This document shows positions 17,036 to 26,637 of a stretch of 64,000 nt of DNA, piece by piece. The position numbers and the translations under genes are program-made. Source of the stretch: Bacteroides sp. OF04-15BH (GTDB lineage Bacteria; Bacteroidota; Bacteroidia; Bacteroidales; Bacteroidaceae); NCBI RefSeq assembly GCF_003477995.1, contig NZ_QUEM01000002.1:62001-126000 (forward strand). The letters are read 5' to 3'. The notes below the pieces were generated by a model that had not been told where the DNA came from, made no database searches, and worked only from the letters and a program-made list of their open reading frames with translations. Position 1 is the stretch's first letter, and each line of letters opens with the position of its first letter.

Positions 17036-18298
17036 ATGAAAGAATTTGTAATATCAGAAGCTCAGGCCGAAACCGCCATCCTGGTCGGTCTGATTACACA
17101 ACAGCAGGATGAGCGCAAAACCAATGAGTATCTAGATGAGCTGGAGTTTCTGGCCGATACGGCCGGAGCCGTCACTGTGAAGCGCTTTACCCAGCGTGCT
17201 GCCGGCCCGAGTGCCGTGACTTATGTGGGTAAAGGTAAGCTGGAGGAGATACGCGCCTATATCGAAGCCGAGGAAGAGGCTGAGCGCGAAATCGGTATGG
17301 TGATTTTCGACGACGAGTTGTCGGCCAAGCAGATGCGCAATATCGAAGCGGTTCTGAAGGTGAAGATCCTGGACCGTACTTCGCTCATCCTGGATATTTT
17401 TGCCATGCGTGCCCAAACGGCCAATGCAAAGACTCAGGTAGAGCTGGCACAGTATCGCTATATGCTGCCCCGACTGCAACGCTTGTGGACGCACTTGGAG
17501 CGTCAGGGAGGTGGTTCCGGTTCCGGTGGTGGTAAAGGTTCTGTGGGATTGCGTGGTCCGGGTGAAACCCAGTTGGAAATGGACCGTCGTATTATCCTGA
17601 ACCGCATGTCGCTCCTGAAACAGCGTCTGGCTGAGATCGACCGCCAGAAGACCACCCAGCGCAGCAACCGCGGACGAATGATCCGTGTGGCACTGGTCGG
17701 ATATACGAATGTGGGTAAGAGCACGCTGATGAACCTGATGGCCAAGAGCGAGGTCTTTGCGGAAAACAAGCTTTTTGCGACTCTGGACACCACGGTGCGC
17801 AAGGTGATTATCGACAATCTGCCGTTCCTGCTTTCCGATACGGTAGGATTTATCCGGAAATTGCCGACCGATCTGGTAGACTCTTTCAAGAGTACACTGG
17901 ACGAGGTGCGCGAGGCAGATTTGCTGCTGCATGTGGTAGATATCTCGCATCCTGACTTTGAAGAGCAGATCAAGGTGGTGGAGAAAACGCTGGCCGATTT
18001 GAATTGCAGTGACAAGCCTTCGATGATCGTATTCAATAAGGTGGATGCCTATACCTGGACCGAGAAGGATGAAGACGACCTGACTCCGGCTACCAAGGAA
18101 AACATTTCGCTCGACGATATGATGAAAACCTGGATGGCCCGCATGAACGACAACTGCATCTTTATTTCGGCCCGTCAGAAAACCAACATCGAGGAGTTCC
18201 GCAAGGTGCTCTACGACAAGGTGCGCGAGCTGCACGTGCAAAAGTATCCGTATAACGATTTCTTATTTCAGAAATATGATGAGGATGGAGAACTGTAA
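17036..18298 (+). CDS. hflX: Ribosome-associated GTPase HflX
   Basis: GTPase of 420 residues that splits or rescues stalled ribosomes. Its N-terminal HflX domain (about 1-180) includes LDELEFLADTAGA and YVGKGKLEEI, with a glycine-rich linker GGSGSGGGKGS before GPGETQLEMDRR. The G domain has G1 GYTNVGKST (about 222-230), G2/G3 LFATLDTT and DTVGFI, and G4 NKVD. The frame is open upstream to a GTG at 16919, but those extra residues are hydrophobic and unlike the family. The ATG at 17036 (MKEFVISEAQAE) is the usual start. Its terminator begins inside the last codons. Confidence 0.94.
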   Translation: MKEFVISEAQAETAILVGLITQQQDERKTNEYLDELEFLADTAGAVTVKRFTQRAAGPSAVTYVGKGKLEEIRAYIEAEEEAEREIGMVIFDDELSAKQMRNIEAVLKVKILDRTSLILDIFAMRAQTANAKTQVELAQYRYMLPRLQRLWTHLERQGGGSGSGGGKGSVGLRGPGETQLEMDRRIILNRMSLLKQRLAEIDRQKTTQRSNRGRMIRVALVGYTNVGKSTLMNLMAKSEVFAENKLFATLDTTVRKVIIDNLPFLLSDTVGFIRKLPTDLVDSFKSTLDEVREADLLLHVVDISHPDFEEQIKVVEKTLADLNCSDKPSMIVFNKVDAYTWTEKDEDDLTPATKENISLDDMMKTWMARMNDNCIFISARQKTNIEEFRKVLYDKVRELHVQKYPYNDFLFQKYDEDGEL

Positions 18299-18320
18299 CC
18301 ACAGTTCTTCACCCTCTTTT
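18281..18320 (+). terminator. Terminator overlapping the end of hflX
   Basis: GAGGATGGAGAACTG (inside the last hflX codons) pairs with CAGTTCTTCACCCTC, two mismatches, followed by a T-run. The coding end of hflX therefore doubles as the left arm of its terminator. Confidence 0.75.
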
Positions 18321-18343
18321 TGTTTTTATAAAAACCAGTAGCT

Positions 18344-20332
18344 ATGAAGACTTATCGCAAACTAACGAAGGAGGAGATTGATTGCCTGAAACGGCAGTTC
18401 TGCGAGGCAGATGACTGGCAGCATGTTGAGGTGGCCGAAGGCTTCTCGCCGGAACATGTACGCCAGACCCGTTTTTCAGGACAAGTGCGCCTTGGGGTGT
18501 TCCATGACGAATTTACTCTGAGCGGAGGCATTGTAAAGCATTCCGGATTGAGAAATGTCACCTTGCATCATGTCACCGTGGGCGACAATTGTCTGATAGA
18601 AAACGTAAAGAACTACATTGCGAATTATTGTATCGGTGACCATACCTTTATTGAAAACGTCGATACGATTCTGGTCGACGGTAAGACCCGCTTCGGTAAC
18701 GGAGTCGAGGTGTCTGTGCTGAATGAAACCGGTGGCCGCGAGGTGCTCATCCATGATCATCTGTCGGCTCATCAGGCTTATTTCATGGCTTTGTACCGTC
18801 ACCGCCCCTTGCTGATTGACAAGATGCGCCGCATCATTCAGGAATATGCCGATATCCATGCCTCGGAGATTGGAACCATTGGCAGTCATGTTACGATAGT
18901 GGATTCCGGATATATACGAAATGTTCGTATCGGTGATTTTGCCAAGATCAAGGGAGCCGGTCGCCTGAAGAACGGAAGCCTGAACAGTAATGAGGCGGCT
19001 CCTGTTCACATCGGGCAGGGGGTGATTTGCGATGACTTTATTATTTCCAGTGGCTCACGTGTGGAAGACGGTACGATGCTGACCCGTTGTTTTGTCGGGC
19101 AGGCCTGCCACATGGGGCACACGTATTCCGCATCCGATTCTCTGTTTTTCAGCAACTGTCAGGAGGAAAACGGGGAGGCCTGTGCCATTTTTGCCGGTCC
19201 GTTTACGGTGACACACCACAAGTCTACCTTGCTGATTGCCGGTATGTTTTCCTTTATGAACGCAGGTTCGGGTTCCAACCAAAGCAATCACATGTATAAA
19301 CTGGGCCCGATTCATCAGGGAACTCTGGAGCGCGGTGCAAAGACCACTTCCGATTCTTATGTGCTTTGGCCGGCTCGTATCGGAGCTTTCTCACTGGTGA
19401 TGGGGCGCCATGTGCACCATCCTGACACCACGAACCTGCCGTTCTCTTATCTGATTGAAGAGCAGAACACCACTTATCTAGTGCCGGGAGTCAATCTGCG
19501 CAGTGTGGGTACCATCCGCGATGCCCAGAAATGGCCGAAACGCGACAAGCGTACCGATCCGAACCGTCTGGACCAGATTAATTATAATCTGCTCAGCCCG
19601 TATACCATTCAGAAGATGATGAACGGACGCCGTATTCTGAAAGAACTGGCCCGGGTATCGGGCGAAACGTCCGAGATATACTCTTATCAGAGTGCCAAGA
19701 TCAAGAATTCGGCCCTGAACAAGGGAATCATGTTCTATGAAACAGCCATTCAGAAGTTCCTTGGTAATTCGATTATCAAGCGCCTGGAACAGCTGGAATA
19801 TACGGATGATGAGGCCTTGCGTGTCTGGCTGAAGCCCGACTGTCCGATTGGCGAAGGGGATTGGGTAGACATTTCCGGACTGATTGCTCCGAAAAGCGAA
19901 GTGGAGTGCCTGATGGACGATATCGAGCAGGAACGTGTCCGCACGGTGGACCAGATGCACGAACGCTTTGCCGAAATGCACCGGAATTATTATGCTTATG
20001 AATGGACCTGGGCCTACGGCAAGATTCTGGAATACTATCATCTGAATCCCGAAACGATATCCCGTCAGGATGTGATCGACATCGTGCAGCGCTGGCAGGC
20101 CGCCGTGGTGGGACTGGACCGTATGGTTTATGAAGATGCGCGCAAGGAGTTTTCACTCAGCGCCATGACCGGTTTCGGAGCCGACGGTAGTCGTACAGAG
20201 CAACAGATGGACTTCGAGGAAGTGCGCGGTGCCTTTAACAGCAACCCATTTGTGACGGCCGTATTGGAGCACATCCGGGTGAAAACCGAACTGGGAAACG
20301 AACTGATAGCCCGACTGAGTGCCAAGGCTTAA
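18344..20332 (+). CDS. DUF4954-family left-handed beta-helix protein
   Basis: Cytosolic-looking protein of 662 residues with no signal peptide. The N-terminal half has repeated hexapeptide-like segments (SGGIVKHSGLRNVTLHHVTVGDNC split over residues 55-85, and VEDGTMLTRCFVGQACHMGH) typical of left-handed beta-helix acyl or nucleotidyl transferases. The C-terminal half is helical. It fits the Bacteroidota family DUF4954, whose reaction is unknown; a sugar-nucleotide or acyl-transfer role is only a guess from the fold. It stands alone between two terminators. Confidence 0.82.
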   Translation: MKTYRKLTKEEIDCLKRQFCEADDWQHVEVAEGFSPEHVRQTRFSGQVRLGVFHDEFTLSGGIVKHSGLRNVTLHHVTVGDNCLIENVKNYIANYCIGDHTFIENVDTILVDGKTRFGNGVEVSVLNETGGREVLIHDHLSAHQAYFMALYRHRPLLIDKMRRIIQEYADIHASEIGTIGSHVTIVDSGYIRNVRIGDFAKIKGAGRLKNGSLNSNEAAPVHIGQGVICDDFIISSGSRVEDGTMLTRCFVGQACHMGHTYSASDSLFFSNCQEENGEACAIFAGPFTVTHHKSTLLIAGMFSFMNAGSGSNQSNHMYKLGPIHQGTLERGAKTTSDSYVLWPARIGAFSLVMGRHVHHPDTTNLPFSYLIEEQNTTYLVPGVNLRSVGTIRDAQKWPKRDKRTDPNRLDQINYNLLSPYTIQKMMNGRRILKELARVSGETSEIYSYQSAKIKNSALNKGIMFYETAIQKFLGNSIIKRLEQLEYTDDEALRVWLKPDCPIGEGDWVDISGLIAPKSEVECLMDDIEQERVRTVDQMHERFAEMHRNYYAYEWTWAYGKILEYYHLNPETISRQDVIDIVQRWQAAVVGLDRMVYEDARKEFSLSAMTGFGADGSRTEQQMDFEEVRGAFNSNPFVTAVLEHIRVKTELGNELIARLSAKA

Positions 20333-20341
20333 AGAAAAGAG

Positions 20342-20394
20342 CGCGGAATCCCGGATATTCCTGCCGGGAAATGTCCGCGGTATCGACTTTTTTT
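20342..20394 (+). terminator. Terminator after the DUF4954 gene
   Basis: Two-part stem: CGCGGA pairs with TCCGCG (20342-20347 with 20374-20379) and inner CCCGG with CCGGG; seven T follow about ten bases later. Confidence 0.55.
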
Positions 20395-20396
20395 GT

Positions 20397-20404
20397 TACC
20401 TTTG
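20397..20404 (+). promoter_or_regulatory. Fumarase -7 box
   Basis: TACCTTTG, 42 bases before the fumarase ATG. The -33 element is not clear. Confidence 0.5.
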
Positions 20405-20446
20405 CTACACGATTAAACATAACTGTAAACTAATAAAATAAAGATT

Positions 20447-22093
20447 ATGGCAAATGCACCAGAGTTCAAGTATGCTCCTATGTTCCAGAGAGGAAAGGAC
20501 AATACTGAATACTATCTGCTGACCAAAGACTATGTGTCTGTCAGCGAGTTCGAGGGAACCCCAATCCTGAAGATTGCTCCCGAGGGTTTGACCGCTATGG
20601 CCAACGCTGCTTTCCGTGATGTTTCTTTCATGCTGCGCCGTTCACACAACGAGCAGGTGGCTAAGATTCTGACTGATCCGGAAGCCAGTGAAAACGATAA
20701 ATATGTGGCATTGACCTTCTTGCGCAACGCCGAAGTTGCCGCCAAGGGCGTTCTGCCGTTCTGCCAGGATACCGGTACCGCCATTATCCACGGTGAGAAG
20801 GGACAGCAGGTTTGGACCGGCTACTGCGATGAAGAGGCTTTGTCAAAAGGTGTATACAAGACCTATACTGAGGAAAACCTCCGCTATTCACAGAATGCAC
20901 CGCTCAGCATGTATGAGGAAGTAAATACCAAGTGTAACCTGCCGGCTCAGATCGACATCGAGGCTACTGAAGGTATGGAATACGAATTCCTGTGTGTGAC
21001 CAAGGGTGGTGGTTCTGCCAACAAGACTTATCTCTATCAGGAAACCAAGGCTATCCTGAATCCGGCTACTTTGGTTCCGTTCCTGGTTGAAAAGATGAAG
21101 ACTCTGGGAACAGCTGCTTGTCCTCCTTATCACATCGCCTTTGTGATTGGTGGTACTTCTGCTGAGAAGAACCTGCTCACTGTGAAATTGGCTTCAACTC
21201 GTTTCTATGATACTCTGCCTACTACCGGCGACGAAACCGGTCGTGCTTTCCGCGACATCGAGCTGGAGAAACAGGTATTGGAAGAGGCTCATCGTATCGG
21301 TTTGGGTGCTCAGTTCGGTGGTAAGTACTATGCACACGACGTGCGTATCATCCGCTTGCCTCGTCACGGTGCTTCTTGTCCGGTAGGTTTGGGCGTATCT
21401 TGTTCTGCCGACCGCAACATCCGTTGCAAGATCAACAAGGACGGTATCTGGATCGAGAAACTGGATTCTAACCCAGGCGAACTGATTCCGGAAGAACTGC
21501 GTCAGGCTGGTGAGGGCAACGCTGTGAAGATTGACCTGAACCGTCCGATGAACGAGATTCTGGCTGAGTTGGACAAGTATCCGGTAGCTACCCGTTTGAG
21601 CTTGAACGGTACCATCATCGTAGGCCGTGATATTGCTCACGCCAAGCTGAAAGAGAAACTGGACCGCGGTGAAGACCTGCCACAGTACATCAAGGATCAT
21701 CCTATCTACTACGCTGGTCCGGCCAAGACTCCGGCCGGTATGGCTTGCGGTTCTATGGGCCCGACTACTGCCGGACGTATGGATCCTTACGTAGATCTGT
21801 TCCAGAGCCACGGAGGCAGCATGATTATGCTGGCCAAGGGTAACCGTAGCCAGGCTGTAACCGATGCTTGCAAGAAGCATGGCGGTTTCTACCTCGGTTC
21901 TATCGGTGGACCGGCTGCCATCCTTGCTCAGAACAACATCAAGAGCATTGAGTGTGTAGAATATCCGGAACTGGGTATGGAAGCCATCTGGAAGATTGAA
22001 GTAGAAGACTTCCCGGCATTTATCCTGGTAGACAACAAGGGTAATGATTTCTTCAAGCAGATCAAGCCTCGTTGTCTGGGTAACTGCAAATAA
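20447..22093 (+). CDS. Fumarate hydratase, class I (Fe-S)
   Basis: Homodimeric [4Fe-4S] fumarase of 548 residues that interconverts fumarate and malate; in Bacteroidales it works in the reductive branch leading to succinate and propionate. Both halves of the class I enzyme are fused. The alpha part has [44 protein letters not shown] and [15 protein letters not shown], supplying cluster cysteines. The beta part has the [11 protein letters not shown] and [11 protein letters not shown] segments. Codon use favours GGT, GCT and CGT more than its neighbours, as expected for a highly expressed gene. It has its own promoter and a hairpin pair after the stop. Confidence 0.95.
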   Translation: MANAPEFKYAPMFQRGKDNTEYYLLTKDYVSVSEFEGTPILKIAPEGLTAMANAAFRDVSFMLRRSHNEQVAKILTDPEASENDKYVALTFLRNAEVAAKGVLPFCQDTGTAIIHGEKGQQVWTGYCDEEALSKGVYKTYTEENLRYSQNAPLSMYEEVNTKCNLPAQIDIEATEGMEYEFLCVTKGGGSANKTYLYQETKAILNPATLVPFLVEKMKTLGTAACPPYHIAFVIGGTSAEKNLLTVKLASTRFYDTLPTTGDETGRAFRDIELEKQVLEEAHRIGLGAQFGGKYYAHDVRIIRLPRHGASCPVGLGVSCSADRNIRCKINKDGIWIEKLDSNPGELIPEELRQAGEGNAVKIDLNRPMNEILAELDKYPVATRLSLNGTIIVGRDIAHAKLKEKLDRGEDLPQYIKDHPIYYAGPAKTPAGMACGSMGPTTAGRMDPYVDLFQSHGGSMIMLAKGNRSQAVTDACKKHGGFYLGSIGGPAAILAQNNIKSIECVEYPELGMEAIWKIEVEDFPAFILVDNKGNDFFKQIKPRCLGNCK

Positions 22094-22099
22094 TATTCA

Positions 22100-22190
22100 G
22101 AGCCAAGGGAGGAGTGTTTTCTGATGCCTCTCTTGGCTCATATTCTTATTCTGAGACCGGTGAACACCATTTATGATGCGCCGGTCTCAG
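22100..22190 (+). terminator. Two tandem hairpins after fumarase
   Basis: First stem: GAGCCAAG with CTTGGCTC plus inner GAGG/CCTC (22100-22139). Second: CTGAGACCGG with CCGGTCTCAG, a perfect 10 bp with a 20-base loop (22151-22190). Neither has a strong T-run, so they may protect or attenuate rather than fully terminate. The thiol-disulfide gene starts 25 bases later without a visible promoter box. Confidence 0.5.
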
Positions 22191-22215
22191 ACTGTTTATT
22201 TAAAGGTCCAATAAC

Positions 22216-23346
22216 ATGAAAACAAAGTTTCTTTCCTTTTTGGCTGCCTGCCTGTTGGCCGGGACAGTTCTGGCCGACAACCTTTCCGGAAATATCCAGG
22301 GTGTTGAGAGCGGGGCAGTCATCGTATGCAGTTATGACCCTGCCAACGGACAGGCTTTGATGCGTGATACGGTCGTTTTGCAGAACGGAGCGTTCTCGAT
22401 AACCGTACCCGACCGCTTGATGCAGATTCATGTAATTGCCAAGCCGAAAGATCCTGCGGCGGCAGCCATGATGATGAGCCCCCGCAATGCCTTTCTGTTT
22501 TTGCCCGGCGACCATCTGAAACTGAACGGTCCGGTTACGGCCCTGAAACCTTCGGGGACTAGGCTTTATAAGGAGTTGGATGCCTGTGGAGCTTGGAAAA
22601 AACTGCATGCGAAATCCGATTCTTTGTTGCGGATCATCAATACCTGTTATCAGGACAAAGAGAAAAACCAGGCAATCCTGTCCCGCCTGATGGGACAGTT
22701 GAAAGAGGTCTATGCCGAACAGAAAAAGGTCTGCAAGGAGATTGTGATGCAGCAGCCCGGTAGTCTGGCTGCGGCTTACCTGGTGACGTTGCAACCGTTG
22801 AATGACGCCGTGTCCCTGATACCGCTGCTTCAGCCTGAGGTCCAGAACGGAGCATTCCGGCCTGTTTTTGACCGGATGAAGAGCGATTATGAACAGGCCC
22901 GGAAGCGTGAAGAGGCCCAGAAGACACTGGTTTCCGGAAAGAAGGCACCTGATTTCCGCCTACGCGATTTGAAAGGGCAGGAACGTACTCTTGCCGATTT
23001 TCAGGGAAAATATGTGCTTCTGGATTTTTGGGGAACCTGGTGCGGATGGTGTATTAAGGGCATTCCGCAGATGAAGGAATATTATCAAAAGTATAAAGAC
23101 CGGATGGAGATTGTGGGTATTTGCTGCAATGACACGGAGAATGCCTGGCGAAACGGAGTGACTAAGCACGGTCTGCCGTGGACCAATCTTTATAACGGTT
23201 ATGAAAAAGAAGTCACCACCCGTTATGCCGTCAGCGGTTTTCCCACCAAGGTGCTGATAGACCCGAATGGCAATCTGGTGCAGATCTTTGTCGGAGAGTC
23301 TGAGGAACTCTACCAGAAACTCGATAAATTATTTACTAACCAATAA
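22216..23346 (+). CDS. Secreted thioredoxin-like protein (DUF4369-type N-terminus)
   Basis: Exported protein of 376 residues with a signal peptide of about 20 residues (ending AGTVLAD). The N-terminal 230 residues resemble the DUF4369 domain often joined to thioredoxin folds in Bacteroidota. From about residue 240 (KKAPDFRLRDLKGQERTL) there is an AhpC/TSA-ResA-like domain with WGTWCGWCIKG, the redox pair being Cys276 and Cys279, and the cis-Pro region SGFPTKVLID. Likely a periplasmic thiol-disulfide reductase. The GH20 gene follows after 15 bases, so they are probably cotranscribed, although no functional link is obvious. Confidence 0.88.
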   Translation: MKTKFLSFLAACLLAGTVLADNLSGNIQGVESGAVIVCSYDPANGQALMRDTVVLQNGAFSITVPDRLMQIHVIAKPKDPAAAAMMMSPRNAFLFLPGDHLKLNGPVTALKPSGTRLYKELDACGAWKKLHAKSDSLLRIINTCYQDKEKNQAILSRLMGQLKEVYAEQKKVCKEIVMQQPGSLAAAYLVTLQPLNDAVSLIPLLQPEVQNGAFRPVFDRMKSDYEQARKREEAQKTLVSGKKAPDFRLRDLKGQERTLADFQGKYVLLDFWGTWCGWCIKGIPQMKEYYQKYKDRMEIVGICCNDTENAWRNGVTKHGLPWTNLYNGYEKEVTTRYAVSGFPTKVLIDPNGNLVQIFVGESEELYQKLDKLFTNQ

Positions 23347-23361
23347 ATTGTAATTACCCTT

Positions 23362-25329
23362 ATGAGAAAAGTTAAGAGATTAGTTTTGCTGGCATGCAGT
23401 GTATTCTGTCTGTCGGGCGCTGTGTGGGCGCAGAACGCAAAGCCTTTTGTCATTCCGGAGTTGAAGGAATGGAAGGGTGGCGACGGACAGTTTGTGCCGA
23501 CCGCATCGTCACGCATCGTTTGTGCTTCTGGTGAGGCTGAATTGTTGCGTGTAGCCCAGGCCTTTGCCGCCGACTATGAAGAAATGTTCGGCGTGCGTAT
23601 GCCGGTCATGGTAGGCAAGGCTGCAGCCGGAGATTTCGTATTCCAGCTCAAGGCCGACAAGAAGATGCCGAAAGAAGGTTATGATATACGTATCACCGAC
23701 CGCGTACAGGTTACGGCTCCTGAAACCTCGGGCGCTTTCTGGGCAACCCGTACCCTGTTGCAGATGACGGAACAGTCAGACAGCCGCAGTCTGGCCAAAG
23801 GAAACATGCGTGACTTCCCGAGCTATGGCGTGCGCGGATTCATGCTCGATGTCGGTCGTAAGTTCTTCACCATCGACTTCCTGCGCGATTATGTGAAGTT
23901 CATGGCCTATTATAAGATGAATACCTTCCAGATTCATTTGAACGACAACGGATTCAAGCAATTCTTCGGTCATGACTGGAACAAGACCTATGCCGCTTTC
24001 CGTCTGGAATGCGACACTTATCCGGGGCTGACAGCCGAGGACGGTTTCTATACCAAGCAGGAATTCATCGACTTGCAGAAACTGGCCGAGAACAACTATG
24101 TGGAGATTATTCCGGAAATCGATGCTCCGGCCCACTCTTTGGCCTTCTCACACTATAAGCCGGAAATCGGCAGCCAGACTTACGGTATGGACCATCTGGA
24201 TCTGGGCAATCCGGAAACTTACAAGTTCATGGACGGTCTGTTCAAGGAATATCTTGAGGGAAACAATCCGGTGTTCCGCGGCAAGCGTGTGAATATCGGT
24301 ACCGACGAGTATTCCAATAAGGACAAGCAGGTGGTAGAGCAGTTCCGTGCCTTTACCGACCACTACATCAAATACGTAGAGCAGTTCGGCAAACAGGCTT
24401 GTGTATGGGGCGCTCTGACTCATGCCAAGGGTGAAACTCCGGTGAAGGTGGATAATGTCGTGATGAACATCTGGCACAATCCGTTTGCGCAGCCGCGCGA
24501 CATGAAGGCGTTGGGCTATAAGATGATCAGCATTCCCGACGGACTGACTTACATCGTGCCTCAGGCCGGTTATTACTACGATTACCTGAACTGCCAGTAT
24601 CTGTATGAGAACTGGACTCCGGCAGTGATTGCCAACGAGGTGTTCGATGAAAACGATCCGGCTGTTCTGGGTGGTATGTTTGCCGTATGGAACGATCATG
24701 TAGGTAATGGAATTTCGATGCAGGATGTGCATCACCGTGCTTTCCCGGCCATGCAGACATTGGCTGTGAAGATGTGGACCGGCAAGGATACCAAGTTGCC
24801 ATACGCCGATTTCAACCAGAAGCGCCTGGCACTGAGCGAGGCTCCGGGTGTGAATATTCTGGGTCGTATCGGCAAGGGTAAGGAAATGGTATATGAAGCT
24901 GCTGCGGTGACTCCGGGCATGAAGACGCCTTATCGTGAAGTGGGTTACGATTACACCGTAAGCTTTGATATCGAAGGAGCCGATGAGGCCAAGGGTACCG
25001 AGCTGTTCCGTTCACGCGATGCCGTGTTCTATCTGGCCGATCCAATCAGTGGTATGCTGGGATATGCCCGCGACGGTTATCTCTACACCTTCGGCTATCG
25101 GGTAAAACCGGGCAAGGTGAACATTGCCATCGAGGGTGACAATCAGGCCAGCCGTCTGTATATCGACGGCAAACTGGCAGAGGAACTGGGCAAGCGTACT
25201 CTGTATTATAACGAGGGCGGCAAGGACAAGATGTACCAGTCACGCACTCTGGTGTTCCCATTGGAGAAGGCCGGTCAGTTCTCTAGCCGTATCAGCAATC
25301 TGAAAGTATATAATTACAAGCAGCATTAA
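23362..25329 (+). CDS. GH20 beta-N-acetylhexosaminidase
   Basis: Exported glycoside hydrolase of 655 residues (signal peptide to about residue 23, VWAQ) that releases terminal GlcNAc or GalNAc. An N-terminal GH20b-type alpha/beta domain is followed by the TIM barrel from about residue 155: GFMLDVGRKFFTIDFLRDYV, NTFQIHLNDN, EIIPEIDAPAHSLAF and VNIGTDEY. Asp315-Glu316 is the substrate-assisted catalytic pair. The last 140 residues look like a beta-sandwich (LamG-like) module. There is no SusC/SusD pair or other glycosidase nearby, so this is not a classic polysaccharide locus; host glycan or peptidoglycan amino-sugar scavenging is plausible. Confidence 0.92.
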   Translation: MRKVKRLVLLACSVFCLSGAVWAQNAKPFVIPELKEWKGGDGQFVPTASSRIVCASGEAELLRVAQAFAADYEEMFGVRMPVMVGKAAAGDFVFQLKADKKMPKEGYDIRITDRVQVTAPETSGAFWATRTLLQMTEQSDSRSLAKGNMRDFPSYGVRGFMLDVGRKFFTIDFLRDYVKFMAYYKMNTFQIHLNDNGFKQFFGHDWNKTYAAFRLECDTYPGLTAEDGFYTKQEFIDLQKLAENNYVEIIPEIDAPAHSLAFSHYKPEIGSQTYGMDHLDLGNPETYKFMDGLFKEYLEGNNPVFRGKRVNIGTDEYSNKDKQVVEQFRAFTDHYIKYVEQFGKQACVWGALTHAKGETPVKVDNVVMNIWHNPFAQPRDMKALGYKMISIPDGLTYIVPQAGYYYDYLNCQYLYENWTPAVIANEVFDENDPAVLGGMFAVWNDHVGNGISMQDVHHRAFPAMQTLAVKMWTGKDTKLPYADFNQKRLALSEAPGVNILGRIGKGKEMVYEAAAVTPGMKTPYREVGYDYTVSFDIEGADEAKGTELFRSRDAVFYLADPISGMLGYARDGYLYTFGYRVKPGKVNIAIEGDNQASRLYIDGKLAEELGKRTLYYNEGGKDKMYQSRTLVFPLEKAGQFSSRISNLKVYNYKQH

Positions 25330-25353
25330 TTTCCGAAAGGGAAGTCAAAAATG

Positions 25354-25387
25354 CGGGGCGACATCACACGGTGTCGCCCCGTTTTTT
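25354..25387 (+). terminator. Terminator after the GH20 gene
   Basis: CGGGGCGACA pairs perfectly with TGTCGCCCCG, then six T. Strong intrinsic terminator. Confidence 0.9.
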
Positions 25388-25411
25388 GTATCCTTGTGCG
25401 GGTTGTTCCAA

Positions 25412-25497
25412 ATTATCACCCTGATGATAATAAATTATCTCCCCGTCGGTAAAAGATTACTGCGCCGTCAGTAATCCATTACTTACTGCTCAGTAAA
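25412..25497. repeat. Tandem mini-palindrome array, 4 units, 22-bp period
   Basis: Four 20-base units start at 25412, 25434, 25456 and 25478, each made of a 7-base arm, a 6-base C/G-rich loop and a 7-base arm, joined by 2-base spacers (AA, AG, CC). Unit 1 is ATTATCA-CCCTGA-TGATAAT and unit 3 is ATTACTG-CGCCGT-CAGTAAT (both perfect). Units 2 and 4 have five pairs each. Unit 1 is identical to the first unit of the array at 40402. The array lies between two terminators of convergent genes (GH20 and floA). It is not CRISPR: there are no unique spacers. Confidence 0.85.
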
Positions 25498-25530
25498 ATG
25501 AAAAGATACCGCATCTTCGGGTCAGAGTAT

Positions 25531-25587
25531 GAAAAAATCCCTTTATTCCGTGCCGGGATTCAAGCATGCAGCACAAAATAAAGGGAT
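25531..25587 (-). terminator. Terminator of the nfeD-floA transcript
   Basis: On the minus strand ATCCCTTTATT (25577-25587) pairs with AATAAAGGGAT (25537-25547), with an inner GTGC/GCAC, followed by six T. Confidence 0.85.
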
Positions 25588-25604
25588 GAATCGTTGCGGA
25601 GCCT

Positions 25605-26600
25605 TTACTCCAGAATATCTTTAATGTCGTCTTTTCCCAGTTTGGAGATCCGTTCGCGCATGGCGGTGTCTCCTTTCAGGTTTTGCAGTTTGTAGTAGTC
25701 CATAAAGCCCATGTTACCGTCGCGCAGAGCCTGAGCCAGTGCTTTAGGTACCTCGGCTTCGGCCTGAATCACCTCGGCACGTGCTTCTTCAGCCTTGGCT
25801 TTCATTTCCTGTTCAGCGGCAATCGCCATGGCACGGCGCTCTTCGGCCTTGGCCTGTGCGATGTTCTTGTCGGCGTTTGCCTGATCCATTTGCAGGGTGG
25901 CACCGATATTCTTACCCACATCAATGTCGGCAATGTCGATAGACAGAATCTCGAAAGCCGTACCGGCATCCAGACCTTTCTTCAGAACCAGTTTGGAGAT
26001 GGAATCCGGATTCTCGAGCACCTGCTCGTGATTTTCGGCAGAACCGATGGAGGACACGATGCCTTCGCCTACACGGGCCAGAATCGTATCTTCGCCGGCA
26101 CCGCCCACCAGTTGGTGAATGTTGGCCCGCACGGTGACGCGCGCTTTGGCAATCAGCTGAATACCGTTCTTGGCCACTGCTGCTACCGGAGGGGTGTCGA
26201 TCACCTTCGGGTTTACGGAAGTCTGCACAGCCTCGAATACATCACGGCCCGCCAGGTCGATGGCGGTAGCCTTTTCAAAAGGCAGGTCGATGTTGGCTTT
26301 CGAAGCGGATACCAGCGCATGCACCACGCGCTGCACATGACCGCCGGTCATATAGTGTGCCTCCAGATTGTCGCGTGTCACGTTGGTCAGTCCGGCCTTG
26401 TGCGCTTCTATCAGACAAGGCACAATGACATTGGGCGGCACATTACGGATGCGCATCAGAAACAGCTGGATGAGCGAAATGTGAACGCCCGATACCTTGG
26501 CCGACAGCCAGAGGAAGAAAGGCACGAAGTGAAAGAATATACTCAGAACGATGATGACCGCTACCGCAATGATAACCGGTCCGAAAAATTGAATTTCCAT
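25605..26600 (-). CDS. floA: Flotillin-like protein FloA
   Basis: Membrane scaffold of functional membrane microdomains, 331 residues. An N-terminal hydrophobic hairpin (about residues 8-45) is followed by the SPFH/band-7 domain ([30 protein letters not shown]). Then comes a long Ala/Glu-rich coiled coil (about 230-290, [16 protein letters not shown] and [15 protein letters not shown]). Length and the [12 protein letters not shown] motif fit the short bacterial FloA/YqfA type. It follows the NfeD-like gene by 37 bases; NfeD-flotillin pairs are a known partnership. Confidence 0.93.
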   Translation of the reverse strand: MEIQFFGPVIIAVAVIIVLSIFFHFVPFFLWLSAKVSGVHISLIQLFLMRIRNVPPNVIVPCLIEAHKAGLTNVTRDNLEAHYMTGGHVQRVVHALVSASKANIDLPFEKATAIDLAGRDVFEAVQTSVNPKVIDTPPVAAVAKNGIQLIAKARVTVRANIHQLVGGAGEDTILARVGEGIVSSIGSAENHEQVLENPDSISKLVLKKGLDAGTAFEILSIDIADIDVGKNIGATLQMDQANADKNIAQAKAEERRAMAIAAEQEMKAKAEEARAEVIQAEAEVPKALAQALRDGNMGFMDYYKLQNLKGDTAMRERISKLGKDDIKDILE

Positions 26601-26637
26601 GGTTATAGGTAATTAAATGAATAAAAAAGGGTTCTTT

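Noticed and set aside
25412..25497. Possible CRISPR array, because of regular spacing
   Set aside because: The repeats are palindromes with 2-base joints; there are no unique 30-base spacers, leader or cas genes.
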